From Ruegeria arenilitoris (lineage in GTDB: Bacteria; Pseudomonadota; Alphaproteobacteria; Rhodobacterales; Rhodobacteraceae), in assembly GCF_013031355.1 (NCBI RefSeq), contig NZ_WPZO01000002.1:62001-126000 (forward strand): DNA of 64,000 nucleotides, read 5' to 3'. The notes under the pieces are model-generated. The model was not told the origin of the DNA, ran no database searches, and was given only the letters and a program-made list of their open reading frames with translations. Positions 35,001-43,808 of this stretch are shown here, in pieces (the stretch's first letter is position 1; the number at the start of each line of letters is the position of its first letter). The translations under genes were made by a program, and so were the position numbers.

Positions 35001-36125
35001 GAACAGGGCTGAAAGCTGCGCCGCTTCGATCGAGGTATCCCCACCCGCAACCGGCAGCACCACGGTTTTGCCTTCCGGCGGGGTGATCCGACCCTGCAAG
35101 GCCGCAAGCTGCAGGGCGCCTCCTTCGGCCAGCTGCAGCTCACCCTTCAGGTCCAACGCCTGCGTTGTCAGCTCCAGGTCAGAGATATCCAACGCGCCTT
35201 GCGGTTTGGTCTGACCGTCCACGAAAAGCCGTGTCTTGGGGCCGAAGAACGGGTCCAGATCTTCGGCCATAAAGGGGGTCAGGTCGCCACCCAGATCGGC
35301 GGTAAAGGCGATCCCGTCTGCCGCGCCGGTTTCCGCGGCGCGCAGTTCGACCTGTCCGGTCACCCGCGGCTGCTTGTCACTGCTCAGGGCAATATCGGCG
35401 GTGAAATCGGTCAAGGGCCCTGCGCCTTTGGCCGTAAAGCCGATAGGCGGGCTGTCGGGGATCTTCAGCGCCGTTGAAATCAGGCCGCCCTCGGCCTCAT
35501 TCACGTCCAGATCCAGATTGATTTCGCGCGAGGCGTTCTGGAATCCGGCGGTCAGCTTGATCCTGTCACCGGCGCGGTCCAGCCGGGTAATATCCAGATT
35601 GGTGTCCAGCGCGCCATCAGCCAGCGACAGGTTGCCGGTCACAGACAACGCCGCAGAAACCCCGATCAGGGGCTCACCCAGCAACAGCTCATCCACCCGA
35701 ATCTCGCCAATCTCAATGGAAACGGGCAGTTCGGGCAGTTGAAAGGGTTGTGTTTCTACCGAAGGTGGCGGCGCCTCTTTGGTGGTCGTGCCGGGGGTGC
35801 GGGCGATGTCGATCTCTTGCGCGGTCAGGGCGTTGACGGAAAACCGCCCGCGGATCAGAGCCAGTCGATTCCAATCCAGTTCGGCATCCTTGATGGTCAG
35901 CCAGACACCTTCATCGTCCGAGACGGTGATCTCCTGGATTGTGGCGCGCGCGCTCAGCGCCCCTTGCAGGCCTTTGACGGTGACGTTCTGATCGTCGCCC
36001 GACAGCGTGTCCTGCAGGAACCGCTCCAGCATACTGCCGCCACCGTCATCCTCCTGCGCGATCGCAGGGGGCGCGGTCACGATCAGTATCGTGGTCACAA
36101 CGGGATATGCGTAGTGCCGTATCAA
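32043..36125 (-). CDS. tamB: Translocation and assembly module inner-membrane protein TamB
   Basis: TamB spans the periplasm and works with TamA in outer-membrane protein insertion or lipid transport. The 1360 residues start with a signal-anchor (MIRHYAYPVVTTILIVTAPPAIAQ). A long run of beta-repeats follows (many DLSVFSGLANREL-type units), ending with a conserved DUF490 domain (GNFDILGRRLALTKG; EEALAMLLFGNSFSELSPF; FFERDY). The start is TTG 36125, overlapping the tamA TGA as TTGA, so translation is probably coupled to tamA. No ATG exists in frame until about residue 31. Confidence 0.92.
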   Translation of the reverse strand: MIRHYAYPVVTTILIVTAPPAIAQEDDGGGSMLERFLQDTLSGDDQNVTVKGLQGALSARATIQEITVSDDEGVWLTIKDAELDWNRLALIRGRFSVNALTAQEIDIARTPGTTTKEAPPPSVETQPFQLPELPVSIEIGEIRVDELLLGEPLIGVSAALSVTGNLSLADGALDTNLDITRLDRAGDRIKLTAGFQNASREINLDLDVNEAEGGLISTALKIPDSPPIGFTAKGAGPLTDFTADIALSSDKQPRVTGQVELRAAETGAADGIAFTADLGGDLTPFMAEDLDPFFGPKTRLFVDGQTKPQGALDISDLELTTQALDLKGELQLAEGGALQLAALQGRITPPEGKTVVLPVAGGDTSIEAAQLSALFDQKNGNLWDLSLTADAFQSPQAKLDNARITAQGTLEQGEAFTVTGDLQAIVDGIDLNDQALNTALGQRITLDGQFDYGSDQSLNLSGFELVGADYTLALDALIDGLTSGLTVDGSATLQASDLARFSDLAQMDLGGEASVRVKGKGSPLERSFDGKVVVEGRDLVTGRDDIDPVIKGETTITLDASRGSDGITIREFDLNSEAAQAQASGEVTTPDGNLTIDGQASVNAPDLSVFSGLANRELGGSLQAELDGKGTVQTLEFDGTASVTGQDIKTGMADIDPLLTGKTVITWDGARTADKIDIRKATVNGKALTAQVAATVDDPTGDLAVDGSARVNAPDLSLFSGLAKRDLAGSITANLQGSAALASKAFDIQGGVNADDIQTGIELVDKLIQGRTTLNVDAEKNQEGVDIRTFRLQGTALTASASGKLDRDAGGLNFTAKLDDVSRVLTTMSGPLTLDGNVAPTGSGIEGTMRLNGPDSSYAELTGTVDTEGTADVDFDAKLNKIERFAPEFPGTIAATGNAKRKGGVWTIDGSANGPAEISSTIAGTFDENSGEADLRAQGGVNLGVANLFISPNKIDGTARHNLRLRGKPALESLSGSITTSGTSLAIPEAGQTITGISGSVELAQSRATISLNGGMRAGGNFTVSGPIDLTPPLNANIVTRLNQLVVTDKLLYETTLNGEIALTGALAGNSALSGQITFEETNINLAAAAGAVGAAPIPEIEHINESRASYITRERARLIAEEGASKSDSRMALDISLLAPKAVFVRGRGVNAELGGNLFIGGTTASVIPSGQIELIRGNFDILGRRLALTKGIVTLQGDLTPYIEFASSTSTSEGTATIEISGPLDAPEVDVYSDPERPAEEALAMLLFGNSFSELSPFVIAQMAASLAQLSGAGGDATKGLRDSTGVDTVDIGATSGGAGRLGAGAYLSDNLYTDFTVNTEGDTEVNLNLDVTDSFTVRGTVDGRGETGLGLFFERDY

Positions 36126-37927
36126 AATGCCTGTCCGATCCCGATATAGAACTGCAGCCCACTTCCGGTCTCGCCCTGCACGGGCAAGGCCAGGTCCAGA
36201 CGCAGCGGGCCGAACCCGCCCAGATCATACCGCACCCCAAGGCCGGCGCCTGAGTGATACTCAGCATCGCTGCCGATAAAGGATGACGTGTCCACGGTAC
36301 CGAAATCGTAAAACCCGACAAGGGATATTGTGTCTGTGATCTTTCCGCGAACCTCGCCGGACAGGCCGAGGAAGGACTTGCCCCCGGCCACGCCACCGTT
36401 GACCGGAATACCGAGGCTTTCAAAGGGTTGCCCACGCACGGTTCCCGCACCGCCCGAGAAGAACAGGAAATCCGGCGTCACACCGCTGGGAGAGGGGCCA
36501 ATAACCGACCCCAACTGAACGCGGCCCGCCAGAACAAGCCGGCCTCCGGTATTCAAACTGGTGTAAGTGCGCCCGTCAAAGAACAGTCGGATGCCGTTGT
36601 GAGTACCGGACAGGCCGGCGAAGGGCATGGCTTGTGAGTCCAGATAGAACCCGCGTGTGGCACTGACCTTGCTGTCACGTTCATCCCATTCCGACCGGAG
36701 CGGGATGATGAAATATCGAAACTTGCGGCCACTGCCATAGGCATCATCTGCATCCGACCACTGGAAACCGGCCGAGGCTTCGGCATAGAGCCGGTCGGAA
36801 AAGGTGCGCCGCGCACCATAGGCCAGCGACGCAACCGAGACGTTGTAATTTTCGGTATTGCGCCGCTCCAGCAGCGCGCTCCAGAAGGTGTTGTCATCCG
36901 GGCCCAGCCGGTCGGGCTGATCCAGACGCAGGCCGATACGGCCATCAAGGTCCTCGGAGCCGCCGATGTTGCGCAGCGCGGCTTCGAACCGCAGCCGTTC
37001 GGCGCGGCGGAACACATTGCGGTGGGTCCAGGTTGCGGTCACATCCAGCCCGGCGTTCGAAGCAAGCTCGACCCCGAAGGTCAGGCGGCGTTTGGGCATA
37101 TCTTCGAACGTGGCGTCGAAATCCAGTGACCCGTCGGGGTTGGGGGTTTCATGTTCCTTGATCGACACGACGCTGAACGTGCCTGTGCGGCGCAACCGTG
37201 TGCCGACCTTCTGGATTTTATCCGGTGAATACACCTCGCCCGAGGGGAAACCGGCGATCTTTTCAATCGACCGGTAACGGACATCTGTATCGCCCCTGAT
37301 GATCATCTTGCCAAAGGTCAGCTGCGGCCCCGGTGCAAGGTCGATTTCAGCGTCCAGCCGATCTTGCGCATGACGGGCGATGACCTTTTGATCTTCGACT
37401 GCCGCCTTTGCGTGGCCGGCCTCGCGCCAGCCCTGAACTCCGGCCGATGCGGCCTGTTGGATGGCGCCGGTCGTGGCCAGCTTGCCGGGGGCAAACTCTT
37501 CGGGCAGGGTAGTGCCCGGCGCGACCGGTTCAACGATGGCGGTGCCGAACGTGAAAGTCGGGCCGGTATTCACCGTGATGACGGCGCGGTTGATCGCGTT
37601 GGGCACGGTGAGCGAGCTCATGTCCGCAGCTTCCTGCCCGTCCAGTTTGATGCTGACGACCGGGCTGAAATAACCCTCATCATACAAAATTTGAACGATG
37701 GTGCGGTAATCCGACAAAGCGGCGGACAGGATTTCCAGCGGCGTATCCAACCCCCTGTCTTCGGCCGTCGCAACCGAGGACGTCTCCTCGATGCGTTCGA
37801 TCAGCGCCTTCGGTGCGCCGGGTGCAGCGAGCGTCGTTTCCAGCGCAGCCAGTGACGAGGGTAGAGCGGCGGCAGTCATGCCAAGAAGGCAATATTTCAC
37901 AAAGGCCCGCGGCCTGCTTCCCGGCAT
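36122..37927 (-). CDS. tamA: Autotransporter assembly complex outer-membrane protein TamA
   Basis: TamA is a BamA-family (Omp85) barrel. The 601 residues have a signal peptide (CLLGMTAAALPSSLAAL), about three POTRA-like domains (for example LTFGKMIIRGDTDVRYRSIEKIAGFPSGEVYSP) and a C-terminal barrel. SGGAGTVRGQPFESLG (the VRGF-like L6 motif, here VRGQ) is near residue 500, and the protein ends in QFYIGIGQAF. I chose ATG 37927 because GGAG lies eight bases upstream; an upstream start at 37978 is possible. Confidence 0.92.
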   Translation of the reverse strand: MPGSRPRAFVKYCLLGMTAAALPSSLAALETTLAAPGAPKALIERIEETSSVATAEDRGLDTPLEILSAALSDYRTIVQILYDEGYFSPVVSIKLDGQEAADMSSLTVPNAINRAVITVNTGPTFTFGTAIVEPVAPGTTLPEEFAPGKLATTGAIQQAASAGVQGWREAGHAKAAVEDQKVIARHAQDRLDAEIDLAPGPQLTFGKMIIRGDTDVRYRSIEKIAGFPSGEVYSPDKIQKVGTRLRRTGTFSVVSIKEHETPNPDGSLDFDATFEDMPKRRLTFGVELASNAGLDVTATWTHRNVFRRAERLRFEAALRNIGGSEDLDGRIGLRLDQPDRLGPDDNTFWSALLERRNTENYNVSVASLAYGARRTFSDRLYAEASAGFQWSDADDAYGSGRKFRYFIIPLRSEWDERDSKVSATRGFYLDSQAMPFAGLSGTHNGIRLFFDGRTYTSLNTGGRLVLAGRVQLGSVIGPSPSGVTPDFLFFSGGAGTVRGQPFESLGIPVNGGVAGGKSFLGLSGEVRGKITDTISLVGFYDFGTVDTSSFIGSDAEYHSGAGLGVRYDLGGFGPLRLDLALPVQGETGSGLQFYIGIGQAF

Positions 37928-38044
37928 CGAATGGCTCCAACTGCCCCAAGTCGAAATCAATTTCGCCGTCTTATGCAAAGCGACGGCTGGTTACATTCAT
38001 GTTAGAGCATCAGTTTCTGTGCAGGGAAAGAGGTTATCGAAAAC

Positions 38045-38087
38045 AATGCCGAATTAACGGGCCCTGTTGTGATCAGGACCCGGCATT
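38045..38087 (-). terminator. Hairpin terminator overlapping the end of the puuD pseudogene
   Basis: On the minus strand, GGGTCCTG pairs with CAGGGCCC (38059-38066; 38074-38081). An outer ATGCC/GGCAT pairing and TGTTTT follow. The puuD stop codon lies in the loop and stem. Confidence 0.6.
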
Positions 38088-39102
38088 GCGGAACCAGCGG
38101 ACGATCGCTTCGCGGTCTTCGGGTTCCATATAGGTCACGTTGGCAGGCGGCATTGCGTGGTTGACGCCCGCCTGGAGGTAGATTGGTTTGGCATTGCGCA
38201 CGATATCGCCTTCGGTTCCCAGCAAGACACCCTTGGGGGCCCACTTAATACCCTCCCACACCGGTTCGCGGGCATGACAAATGGAACAGCGGCCCAGCAC
38301 AACGTCATGCGCGTCTTCAAAGCCGTCCGCGGCGGCGAATTTCTGTTCATAGGCCTTCAGCGTCTGCATCTTGGCCTCTTCCAGCGGTTTGTACATCGGC
38401 GCGGTGGATAGCCACATGATGGCGTTGAACAGCAGTGCCGTAACCGCCCAGGTCCGGGTTAGATTTCCGGCGCGGTATGCGTCCGTTCATCAGGTCATCC
38501 ACAATGATACGCTGGTTCGACATGATGATGAAGAATACGTTTGCGGTCATGATCGTGGCGGTGAATGCACCCAGATGCAGCATCATCGTACGGCCGGTGA
38601 AGTTCTGGTTAAAGCCCCAGCCCATCGAACAAGCAGCACGAACAACAGCACCATAAGCAGGGTAGGGCGTTCCCCCATCCCGGCCTTACACAGGAAGTCA
38701 AAGATCAGCCATCCCACGGTCAGCGACGCGGCCGAGATCAGGATGCCCTGCCACAACGCCAGATCGGCTTTTTCCGCGTCGATCAGAAACAGCTCTCCAC
38801 CGACCCAATAGACGATCATCAACAGCGCAGCACCAATGAGCCTGGTTGCATAGCTTTCCCATTTGAACCAGGTCAGGTAATCGGGCATCCGCTGGGCGCG
38901 ACCAAGTATTTCTGGATGAGAAATAGGCGCCGTCATGTACCTGCCAGTCCTCGCCATCCGCCGGGTCGGGGATGTTGCGGTTCAGGCCAAGTTCCAGCGC
39001 GTTGAATTAGAAGGATGATCCGATCCAGGCATTCGCGGTGATGACGTGCAGCCAGCGCACAGCAAAACTTATCCAATCCCAGAACACGGCAAATTCGAAC
39101 AT
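38073..39102 (-). pseudogene. puuD: Membrane urate oxidase with cytochrome c domain, degraded
   Basis: PuuD oxidises urate to 5-hydroxyisourate and passes electrons to a C-terminal cytochrome c domain. Fragments read in order: a start at 39102 (MFEFAVFWDWISFAVRWLHV...IGSSF) with an in-frame TAA at 39007-39009. Then DYLTWFKWESYATRLIG through LLVR, with frame changes on both sides. NVFFIIMSNQRIIVDDLMNG is next. Last comes a CSICHA (CxxCH) haem domain ending at 38073. The middle membrane region after MNGRIP is missing, so the 1.03 kb sequence is shorter than an intact gene. At least one nonsense codon, several frameshifts and a deletion are visible. Confidence 0.85.
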
Positions 39103-39198
39103 GAGAAGTTTCTCCGGGAAGTTACCGTCACACCAGGCAAGCGGGCTTTTCTTCGGCATTGCCGTGTATTGTCAGGCTGTATCAAAAAAAACGATAAG

Positions 39199-39836
39199 AT
39201 GTCCTGTCTCGAAAACACCTGCACATTTGTTAGTGTCTATTATCTGGGCAGCATGTCCGCTGCCGGCCGCGATTTGCGGATTTCGCCAGCGGTGACCTCG
39301 GCGCGGATTTCTCAGCTTGAAGATCACCTGGGTGAGCGCCTGTTCCAACTCACCACGCGCAACCTCGGCCCGACCGAGCAGGGCCGGGCGTTCTAACCCG
39401 GAGCGGTCGCAGTTCTGGGCGCGGTGGACGATGCCGAAGCGCAGGTGGTGCACCTGACGACCGAGGGCTTGGACCCGGCGTTTTTCATTGGCCAGCCCTA
39501 GGAGAGCACCCTGCGTATCCGCAAGAGTGCCGATTGCCAAAGAGTGCTTTACGCCGCTCCGGACTATGTCCAACGACGGGGGATGCCGCAGACGGGGGCA
39601 GATCTTACTTCGGGAAAGCGCGAATGCCTGAACCTGCGCTTTCCTTACGCGACAGAGTTTCAATGGCAGTTGGAGACACACGAAGGACCTAAACGGTTTG
39701 CGGTGTCGGGCCGGTTCGAATGTGATGATGGGGACTTGCTGACCTGCAGAGCATTGTGCGGGGCATGGGATTGCAATGACGCCGATGTTCGAGGTAGCGG
39801 ATTACCTGAAGGCGGGAACCTTGCCGGTCGTTTTCA
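39199..39836 (+). pseudogene. LysR-family regulator, degraded
   Basis: The frame from ATG 39199 encodes a recognisable LysR head (SAAGRDLRISPAVTSARIS, LEDHLGERLFQLTTRNLGPTEQGRAF). It is broken by TAA 39394-39396 and TAG 39499-39501, although the frame resumes each time (DAEAQV, TSGKRECLNLRFPYATEFQW). A frameshift near 39740-39776 moves MFEVADYLKAGTLP into another frame. The 3' end is lost against uraH. It lies next to the wrecked puuD, which suggests joint decay of the urate regulator and enzyme. Confidence 0.85.
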
Positions 39837-40190
39837 ACTGCCGCGATAGGTCGAGTAGCCGTAAGGCGACAGCAACAAAGGCACATGGTAATGTGCGTCT
39901 GCGTCTGACATGCCAAACCGGATCGGCACCTGATCCAGAAACAGTGGGTCTTCGGCCGCCTGACCTGTGGCGCGCAGGTAATCTCCGGCATAGAAAATCA
40001 ATTCGTAGCTGCCGGTTTGGAAATCCTCCTGCGGTAGAATCGGGCTGTTGGTGCGGCCGTCCGCATTCGTCTCGGTTTCGGCCAGTATGCGGCGGGTGTC
40101 CCCGGTGATTTCGTACAGGGCGATCCGCAGCCCCTCGGCCGGGCAGCCGCGTGCCGTATCCAGAACGTGGGTTGTCAGATAACCTGCCAC
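39834..40190 (-). CDS. uraH: 5-hydroxyisourate hydrolase (transthyretin-like)
   Basis: UraH opens 5-hydroxyisourate to OHCU, the second step of urate breakdown. The 118 residues carry [12 protein letters not shown] with the catalytic His8, [13 protein letters not shown] with the conserved Arg, and the C-terminal signature YRGS. The start is GTG 40190, with GGAGG five bases upstream; a longer frame exists but its residues are not family-like. Adjacent to the puuD and LysR remnants and divergent from puuE-uraD. Confidence 0.93.
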   Translation of the reverse strand: MAGYLTTHVLDTARGCPAEGLRIALYEITGDTRRILAETETNADGRTNSPILPQEDFQTGSYELIFYAGDYLRATGQAAEDPLFLDQVPIRFGMSDADAHYHVPLLLSPYGYSTYRGS

Positions 40191-40351
40191 GAGGGCCTCC
40201 TTTGATTTGCCTTTCGCTTTGTCGCAGTCTGGCGCAAAGTTCGATACAGTGGAAATGCCGATAGAACCGGAAGCAGCGTTCGGATCAGTTTGATAATCAA
40301 CCGCGTGTTTCTGGGCTAAGGCTGACGAAACGCACAAGAACGGAAGATACC

Positions 40352-41770
40352 ATGCAGCCGCCTCGATACCCTCGTAACATGATCGGATACGGAGCCAACC
40401 CACCCGACGCCAAATGGCCCGGGGGGGCGAAGCTGGCTGTACAGATTGTGCTGAATTATGAGGAGGGCGGTGAGAACAATATTCTGCACGGTGATGCCGC
40501 GTCCGAGGCCTTTCTGTCTGAGATTGTGGGTGCTGCGGCATGGCCCGGGCAGCGCCACTGGAATATGGAAACGATCTATGAATACGGGTCGCGCGCCGGG
40601 TTCTGGCGTCTGCACCGGTTGATGCAGGACGTGCGGATTACAGTCTACGGCGTGGCAACGGCGCTGGCTCGCTCGCCGGATCAGGTGGCGGCAATGAAGT
40701 CGGCAGGTTGGGAGATTGCCAGCCACGGTCTGAAATGGATCGAGCACAAGGACATGGCCGAGGAGGAGGAGCGCGCGCAGATCGCCGAGGCCATCCGCCT
40801 GCATACCGAGGTCGTGGGGGAGCGTCCGCGCGGATGGTACACCGGGCGTTGTTCCGAAAACACCGTCCGGCTGGTGGCTGAAGAGGGCGGGTTTGCCTAT
40901 GTGGCCGACACCTATGCCGATGATCTGCCCTATTGGATGCAGACTGGAGGGCGGGATCAGTTGATCATGCCCTACACGCTGGACTGCAACGATATGCGCT
41001 TTGCCACGCCGCAGGGGTTCAACTCGGGCGATCAGTTCTACACCTATCTTAAGGACAGTTTCGACGCGCTTTATGCGGAGGGTGTGGCGGGCTCGCCGAA
41101 GATGCTGTCGATCGGGCTGCACTGCCGCCTGATCGGGCGGCCGGGGCGAGTGTTGGCGTTTAAGCGGTTTCTGGACTATGCGCGCGGGTTCTCGGATGTG
41201 TGGTTCGCGACACGGTTGCAGATTGCGGAACATTGGGCGGCACAGCATCCCGCCGTACAGCACCCGAAACCGTCGCTAATGCAACGGGATGAGTTTGTCG
41301 CGGCATATGGTGGCATCTTCGAGCATTCCGCCTGGATTGCGGAACGTGCCTTTGATCTGGAGCTTGGACCGGCCCATGACACGGCGGGCGGCTTGCATAA
41401 TGCGTTGGCGCGGATGTTCCGTTCGGCCTCGGATGAGGAGCGGCTGGGCGTGTTGACCGCGCACCCTGATCTGGCGGGCAAGCTGGCACAAGCCAAACGT
41501 TTGACGCAGGAAAGCACGTCCGAGCAGGCCTCGGCCGGGTTGGATGCTTTGACGGATGAGGAGCGCGTCGCCTTCACCGATCTGAACCAGCGCTATACTG
41601 AAACGTTCGGGTTTCCGTTCATCATTGCCGTGCGTGACCACGACAAGGCGTCGATCCTGCAGGCGTTTCAGCGGCGGATCGGACAGGACCGAGATACGGA
41701 ATTTGCCGAGGCTTGCCGTCAGGTCGAACGTATCGCGGAGTTCCGTTTGCGGGATGTGTTGCCCTCATGA
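40352..41770 (+). CDS. PuuE allantoinase fused to OHCU decarboxylase (UraD)
   Basis: The 472-residue protein joins two enzymes of allantoin formation and opening. Residues 1-300 are a polysaccharide-deacetylase-like allantoinase: [45 protein letters not shown] and [15 protein letters not shown]. Residues about 305-472 are the OHCU decarboxylase, with [12 protein letters not shown] (catalytic His), AHPDLAGKL and [14 protein letters not shown]. The same fusion is known in other bacteria as puuE/uraD. The stop overlaps the allA start (ATGA). Confidence 0.93.
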   Translation: MQPPRYPRNMIGYGANPPDAKWPGGAKLAVQIVLNYEEGGENNILHGDAASEAFLSEIVGAAAWPGQRHWNMETIYEYGSRAGFWRLHRLMQDVRITVYGVATALARSPDQVAAMKSAGWEIASHGLKWIEHKDMAEEEERAQIAEAIRLHTEVVGERPRGWYTGRCSENTVRLVAEEGGFAYVADTYADDLPYWMQTGGRDQLIMPYTLDCNDMRFATPQGFNSGDQFYTYLKDSFDALYAEGVAGSPKMLSIGLHCRLIGRPGRVLAFKRFLDYARGFSDVWFATRLQIAEHWAAQHPAVQHPKPSLMQRDEFVAAYGGIFEHSAWIAERAFDLELGPAHDTAGGLHNALARMFRSASDEERLGVLTAHPDLAGKLAQAKRLTQESTSEQASAGLDALTDEERVAFTDLNQRYTETFGFPFIIAVRDHDKASILQAFQRRIGQDRDTEFAEACRQVERIAEFRLRDVLPS

Positions 41771-42255
41771 GTCGCCGGATTGTCGCCATGCCTCTGACGC
41801 CTGAGGCCTTTGCGCCCTTCGGTGATGTGCTGGAGGTTGCGGGCGAACCGGACAAACTGATCAATCAAGGGCAGTGCGGTCGGTATCATGATCGCGCAGA
41901 GCTGGATTTTTCCGACGGGCGCGCAGGGATCAGCCTGTTCAACGCCAATCCGCGCAGCTTGCCCTATCGGTTGGATATGGTCGAGCGACACCCCGAGGGC
42001 AGTCAGGCCTTCCTTCCGATGACGCAGCACCCGTTTCTGGTTGTTGTCGCTCCGGATGAGAACGGGCGGCCGGGTGAGCCCTTGGCTTTTGTCACTGCGC
42101 CCGGACAGGCGGTGAACTATCATCGGGGCACGTGGCATGGTGTTCTGGCGCCGCTACATGCTCCGGGCCTGTTTGCCGTTATCGACCGGATCGGAGAGGG
42201 GGCCAATCTGGAAGAGGCATGGTTCGACGAACCTTATGAAGTGGTAGCTGGCTAA
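41767..42255 (+). CDS. allA: Ureidoglycolate lyase
   Basis: AllA splits ureidoglycolate to glyoxylate and urea. The 162 residues start [22 protein letters not shown], a typical opening, and show FNANPRSLPYRLDMVERHPEGSQAFLPM and NYHRGTWHGVLAPL, family core motifs. The start overlaps the PuuE-UraD stop as ATGA, so the two are an operon. Glyoxylate produced here could feed the 2-hydroxyacid dehydrogenase encoded at 45.2-46.1 kb. Confidence 0.93.
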   Translation: MSRRIVAMPLTPEAFAPFGDVLEVAGEPDKLINQGQCGRYHDRAELDFSDGRAGISLFNANPRSLPYRLDMVERHPEGSQAFLPMTQHPFLVVVAPDENGRPGEPLAFVTAPGQAVNYHRGTWHGVLAPLHAPGLFAVIDRIGEGANLEEAWFDEPYEVVAG

Positions 42256-42314
42256 AACCGGTTCTCCCGCCCGGACCCTGGCGCATCAAAGATGCTTGGG
42301 ACCCGTTGGGCCGG

Positions 42315-42342
42315 GCAGCGCGCGGGCAAGCCCGCCCGCTGC
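42315..42342. terminator. Strong GC hairpin between convergent allA and gap
   Basis: GCAGCGCGCGGGC and GCCCGCCCGCTGC pair over 13 positions with one mismatch around an AA loop. No T tract follows on either strand, so transcription stopping is only likely, not sure. Confidence 0.4.
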
Positions 42343-42355
42343 GGTATTGCCCTTG

Positions 42356-43342
42356 TCAAGGTTGTGCCATCAGGCGGGCAACGTCGAGCATTCGCGCCGA
42401 AAAGCCCCATTCGTTGTCATACCAGCCGAAGATGCGAACCTGATTTTCACCGACCATGCGGATTTCGGGTCTCGCGATGACCAGTGATTCCGGTCGGGTC
42501 CGCAGGTCTGAAGACACCAGCGGGTGATCGGTCCAGCCCAGAACAGCGGATTGCGCAACGGCAGTACGCAATTCGACCTCAAAAGCAGACGCCGACATGC
42601 CGCGGTCAAGCGTCGCGACCAGATCGACGGCTGACACACTGGCGGTAGGAACGCGGACAGCTGCGCCTGAGATACGGCCTGCAAGGTGCGGCATGACTTC
42701 ATCGATCAGATGCGTCGCACTGGTCGTCGTGGGGACCATGGACAAAGCTCCTGCGCGAGACCGGGCCAGATCGCCGCGCGGTGCGTCCACCATCGGCTGA
42801 CTGTTGGTATAGCAATGGATCGTTGTCATGTGAGCCGAGGCGATGCCTGCGATTCCGTCCAACACCTTAACTAGCGGGGCCAGCCCGTTGGTTGTGCACG
42901 AGGCGTTCGACACGATCCGGGCGTTGCCCAGCTGATCCTCGTTTGCGCCCAGAACGATGGTCACCTCAGTGGCGGGTGAGGGGCCGGAGATCAGCACTTT
43001 GCCTGCCCCAGCGGTCAGCCCCTGTCCGGCCACGTCCGAGGTGCGCGCGACACCCGTGCAGTCCATCAGGACATCGACCCCGGTCAGATCGACGCGGGAC
43101 AGGTCCGGGCTGTGGGTGACCGGAATGGTGCGGCCGTCGACCACCAGCGCTTCGTCACCGGCCTCTACCGCGCCGGGGTATGGGCCGAAGGTACTGTCGT
43201 ATTTGAACAGATAGGTACAGGTTTCCAGCGGCGCGATGTCGTTGATCAGCACCAGTTCAACATCACTGTCCTGCGGCAGAGCCAGCAGCTGCCGCAGGAT
43301 CGTGCGGCCGATGCGGCCGAATCCGTTGATTGCAAGTTTCAT
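42356..43342 (-). CDS. Type I glyceraldehyde-3-phosphate dehydrogenase, divergent paralogue
   Basis: The 328 residues show the NAD-binding start MKLAINGFGRIGR and the active-site SNASCTTN with Cys149. MTTIHCYTNSQPM and WYDNEWGFSARM are also present. They match GAPDH, but several normally fixed positions differ (STFGPYPG, GVARTSDVAGQGLTAGAG), so it may be a specialised paralogue, perhaps acting on another aldehyde phosphate. ATG 43342 is preferred over the TTG six bases upstream. It interrupts the purine-catabolic genes. Confidence 0.88.
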   Translation of the reverse strand: MKLAINGFGRIGRTILRQLLALPQDSDVELVLINDIAPLETCTYLFKYDSTFGPYPGAVEAGDEALVVDGRTIPVTHSPDLSRVDLTGVDVLMDCTGVARTSDVAGQGLTAGAGKVLISGPSPATEVTIVLGANEDQLGNARIVSNASCTTNGLAPLVKVLDGIAGIASAHMTTIHCYTNSQPMVDAPRGDLARSRAGALSMVPTTTSATHLIDEVMPHLAGRISGAAVRVPTASVSAVDLVATLDRGMSASAFEVELRTAVAQSAVLGWTDHPLVSSDLRTRPESLVIARPEIRMVGENQVRIFGWYDNEWGFSARMLDVARLMAQP

Positions 43343-43396
43343 GCGCAAGCTATGGCAGTGGGTTGCGCCGACCTCAATGCCCGTTTCAACCCAAGG

Positions 43397-43720
43397 TCAG
43401 TTGCAGCTGACCTGTGAGAAGAACTGGCCCGAGATGTTCTGATACATGCTGGCCCGGAGCGGCTTGCATCCGGTCGCCGCCTGAATCGCCGCCATGGCCT
43501 GAATGGTGCGCAGGCGCGGCGGTGGGCCAAACGGGTTCAGGTTGTTGTTGTCGCGGGTGGCGCGATACACGACCGGAGCGTCCGAGACTTGTGTAACAGC
43601 CCATGTGCGGCTCATGACGAACACCGATTTGGTTTCCTCTCTGGCTGAAACAGGGGTTGCCTCTAGGGCCGTCAAGCCAACTACAGCTGCCAGTGCCAGC
43701 ATCGATCCGCGCAGTACCAT
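43397..43720 (-). CDS. Small secreted hypothetical protein
   Basis: The 107-residue protein has a signal peptide (LALAAVVGLTALEATPVSA) and a short mature part ending FFSQVSCN. One cysteine lies in ATGCKPLR and another at the end, perhaps forming a disulfide. GGAG lies seven bases before ATG 43720. Not recognised; no domain seen. Confidence 0.65.
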   Translation of the reverse strand: MVLRGSMLALAAVVGLTALEATPVSAREETKSVFVMSRTWAVTQVSDAPVVYRATRDNNNLNPFGPPPRLRTIQAMAAIQAATGCKPLRASMYQNISGQFFSQVSCN

Positions 43721-43808
43721 GAACAATCTCCAGTGCTAAAAACCGGTGTTATTTCACCAGATTAAAGCGCTTCTGTGAACCCCCGCGCCGGAAAAAGCCA
43801 ATCTGGCG

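Noticed and set aside
33243..35012. A 589-codon open frame on the plus strand opposite tamB
   Set aside because: It lies entirely within tamB, has arginine/glycine-rich shadow composition and no family-like motif. Long antisense frames are expected in GC-rich DNA.
37460..37927. Possible signal of an extra gene upstream of tamA
   Set aside because: The frames there are shadows of the tamA N-terminal region; nothing independent is visible.
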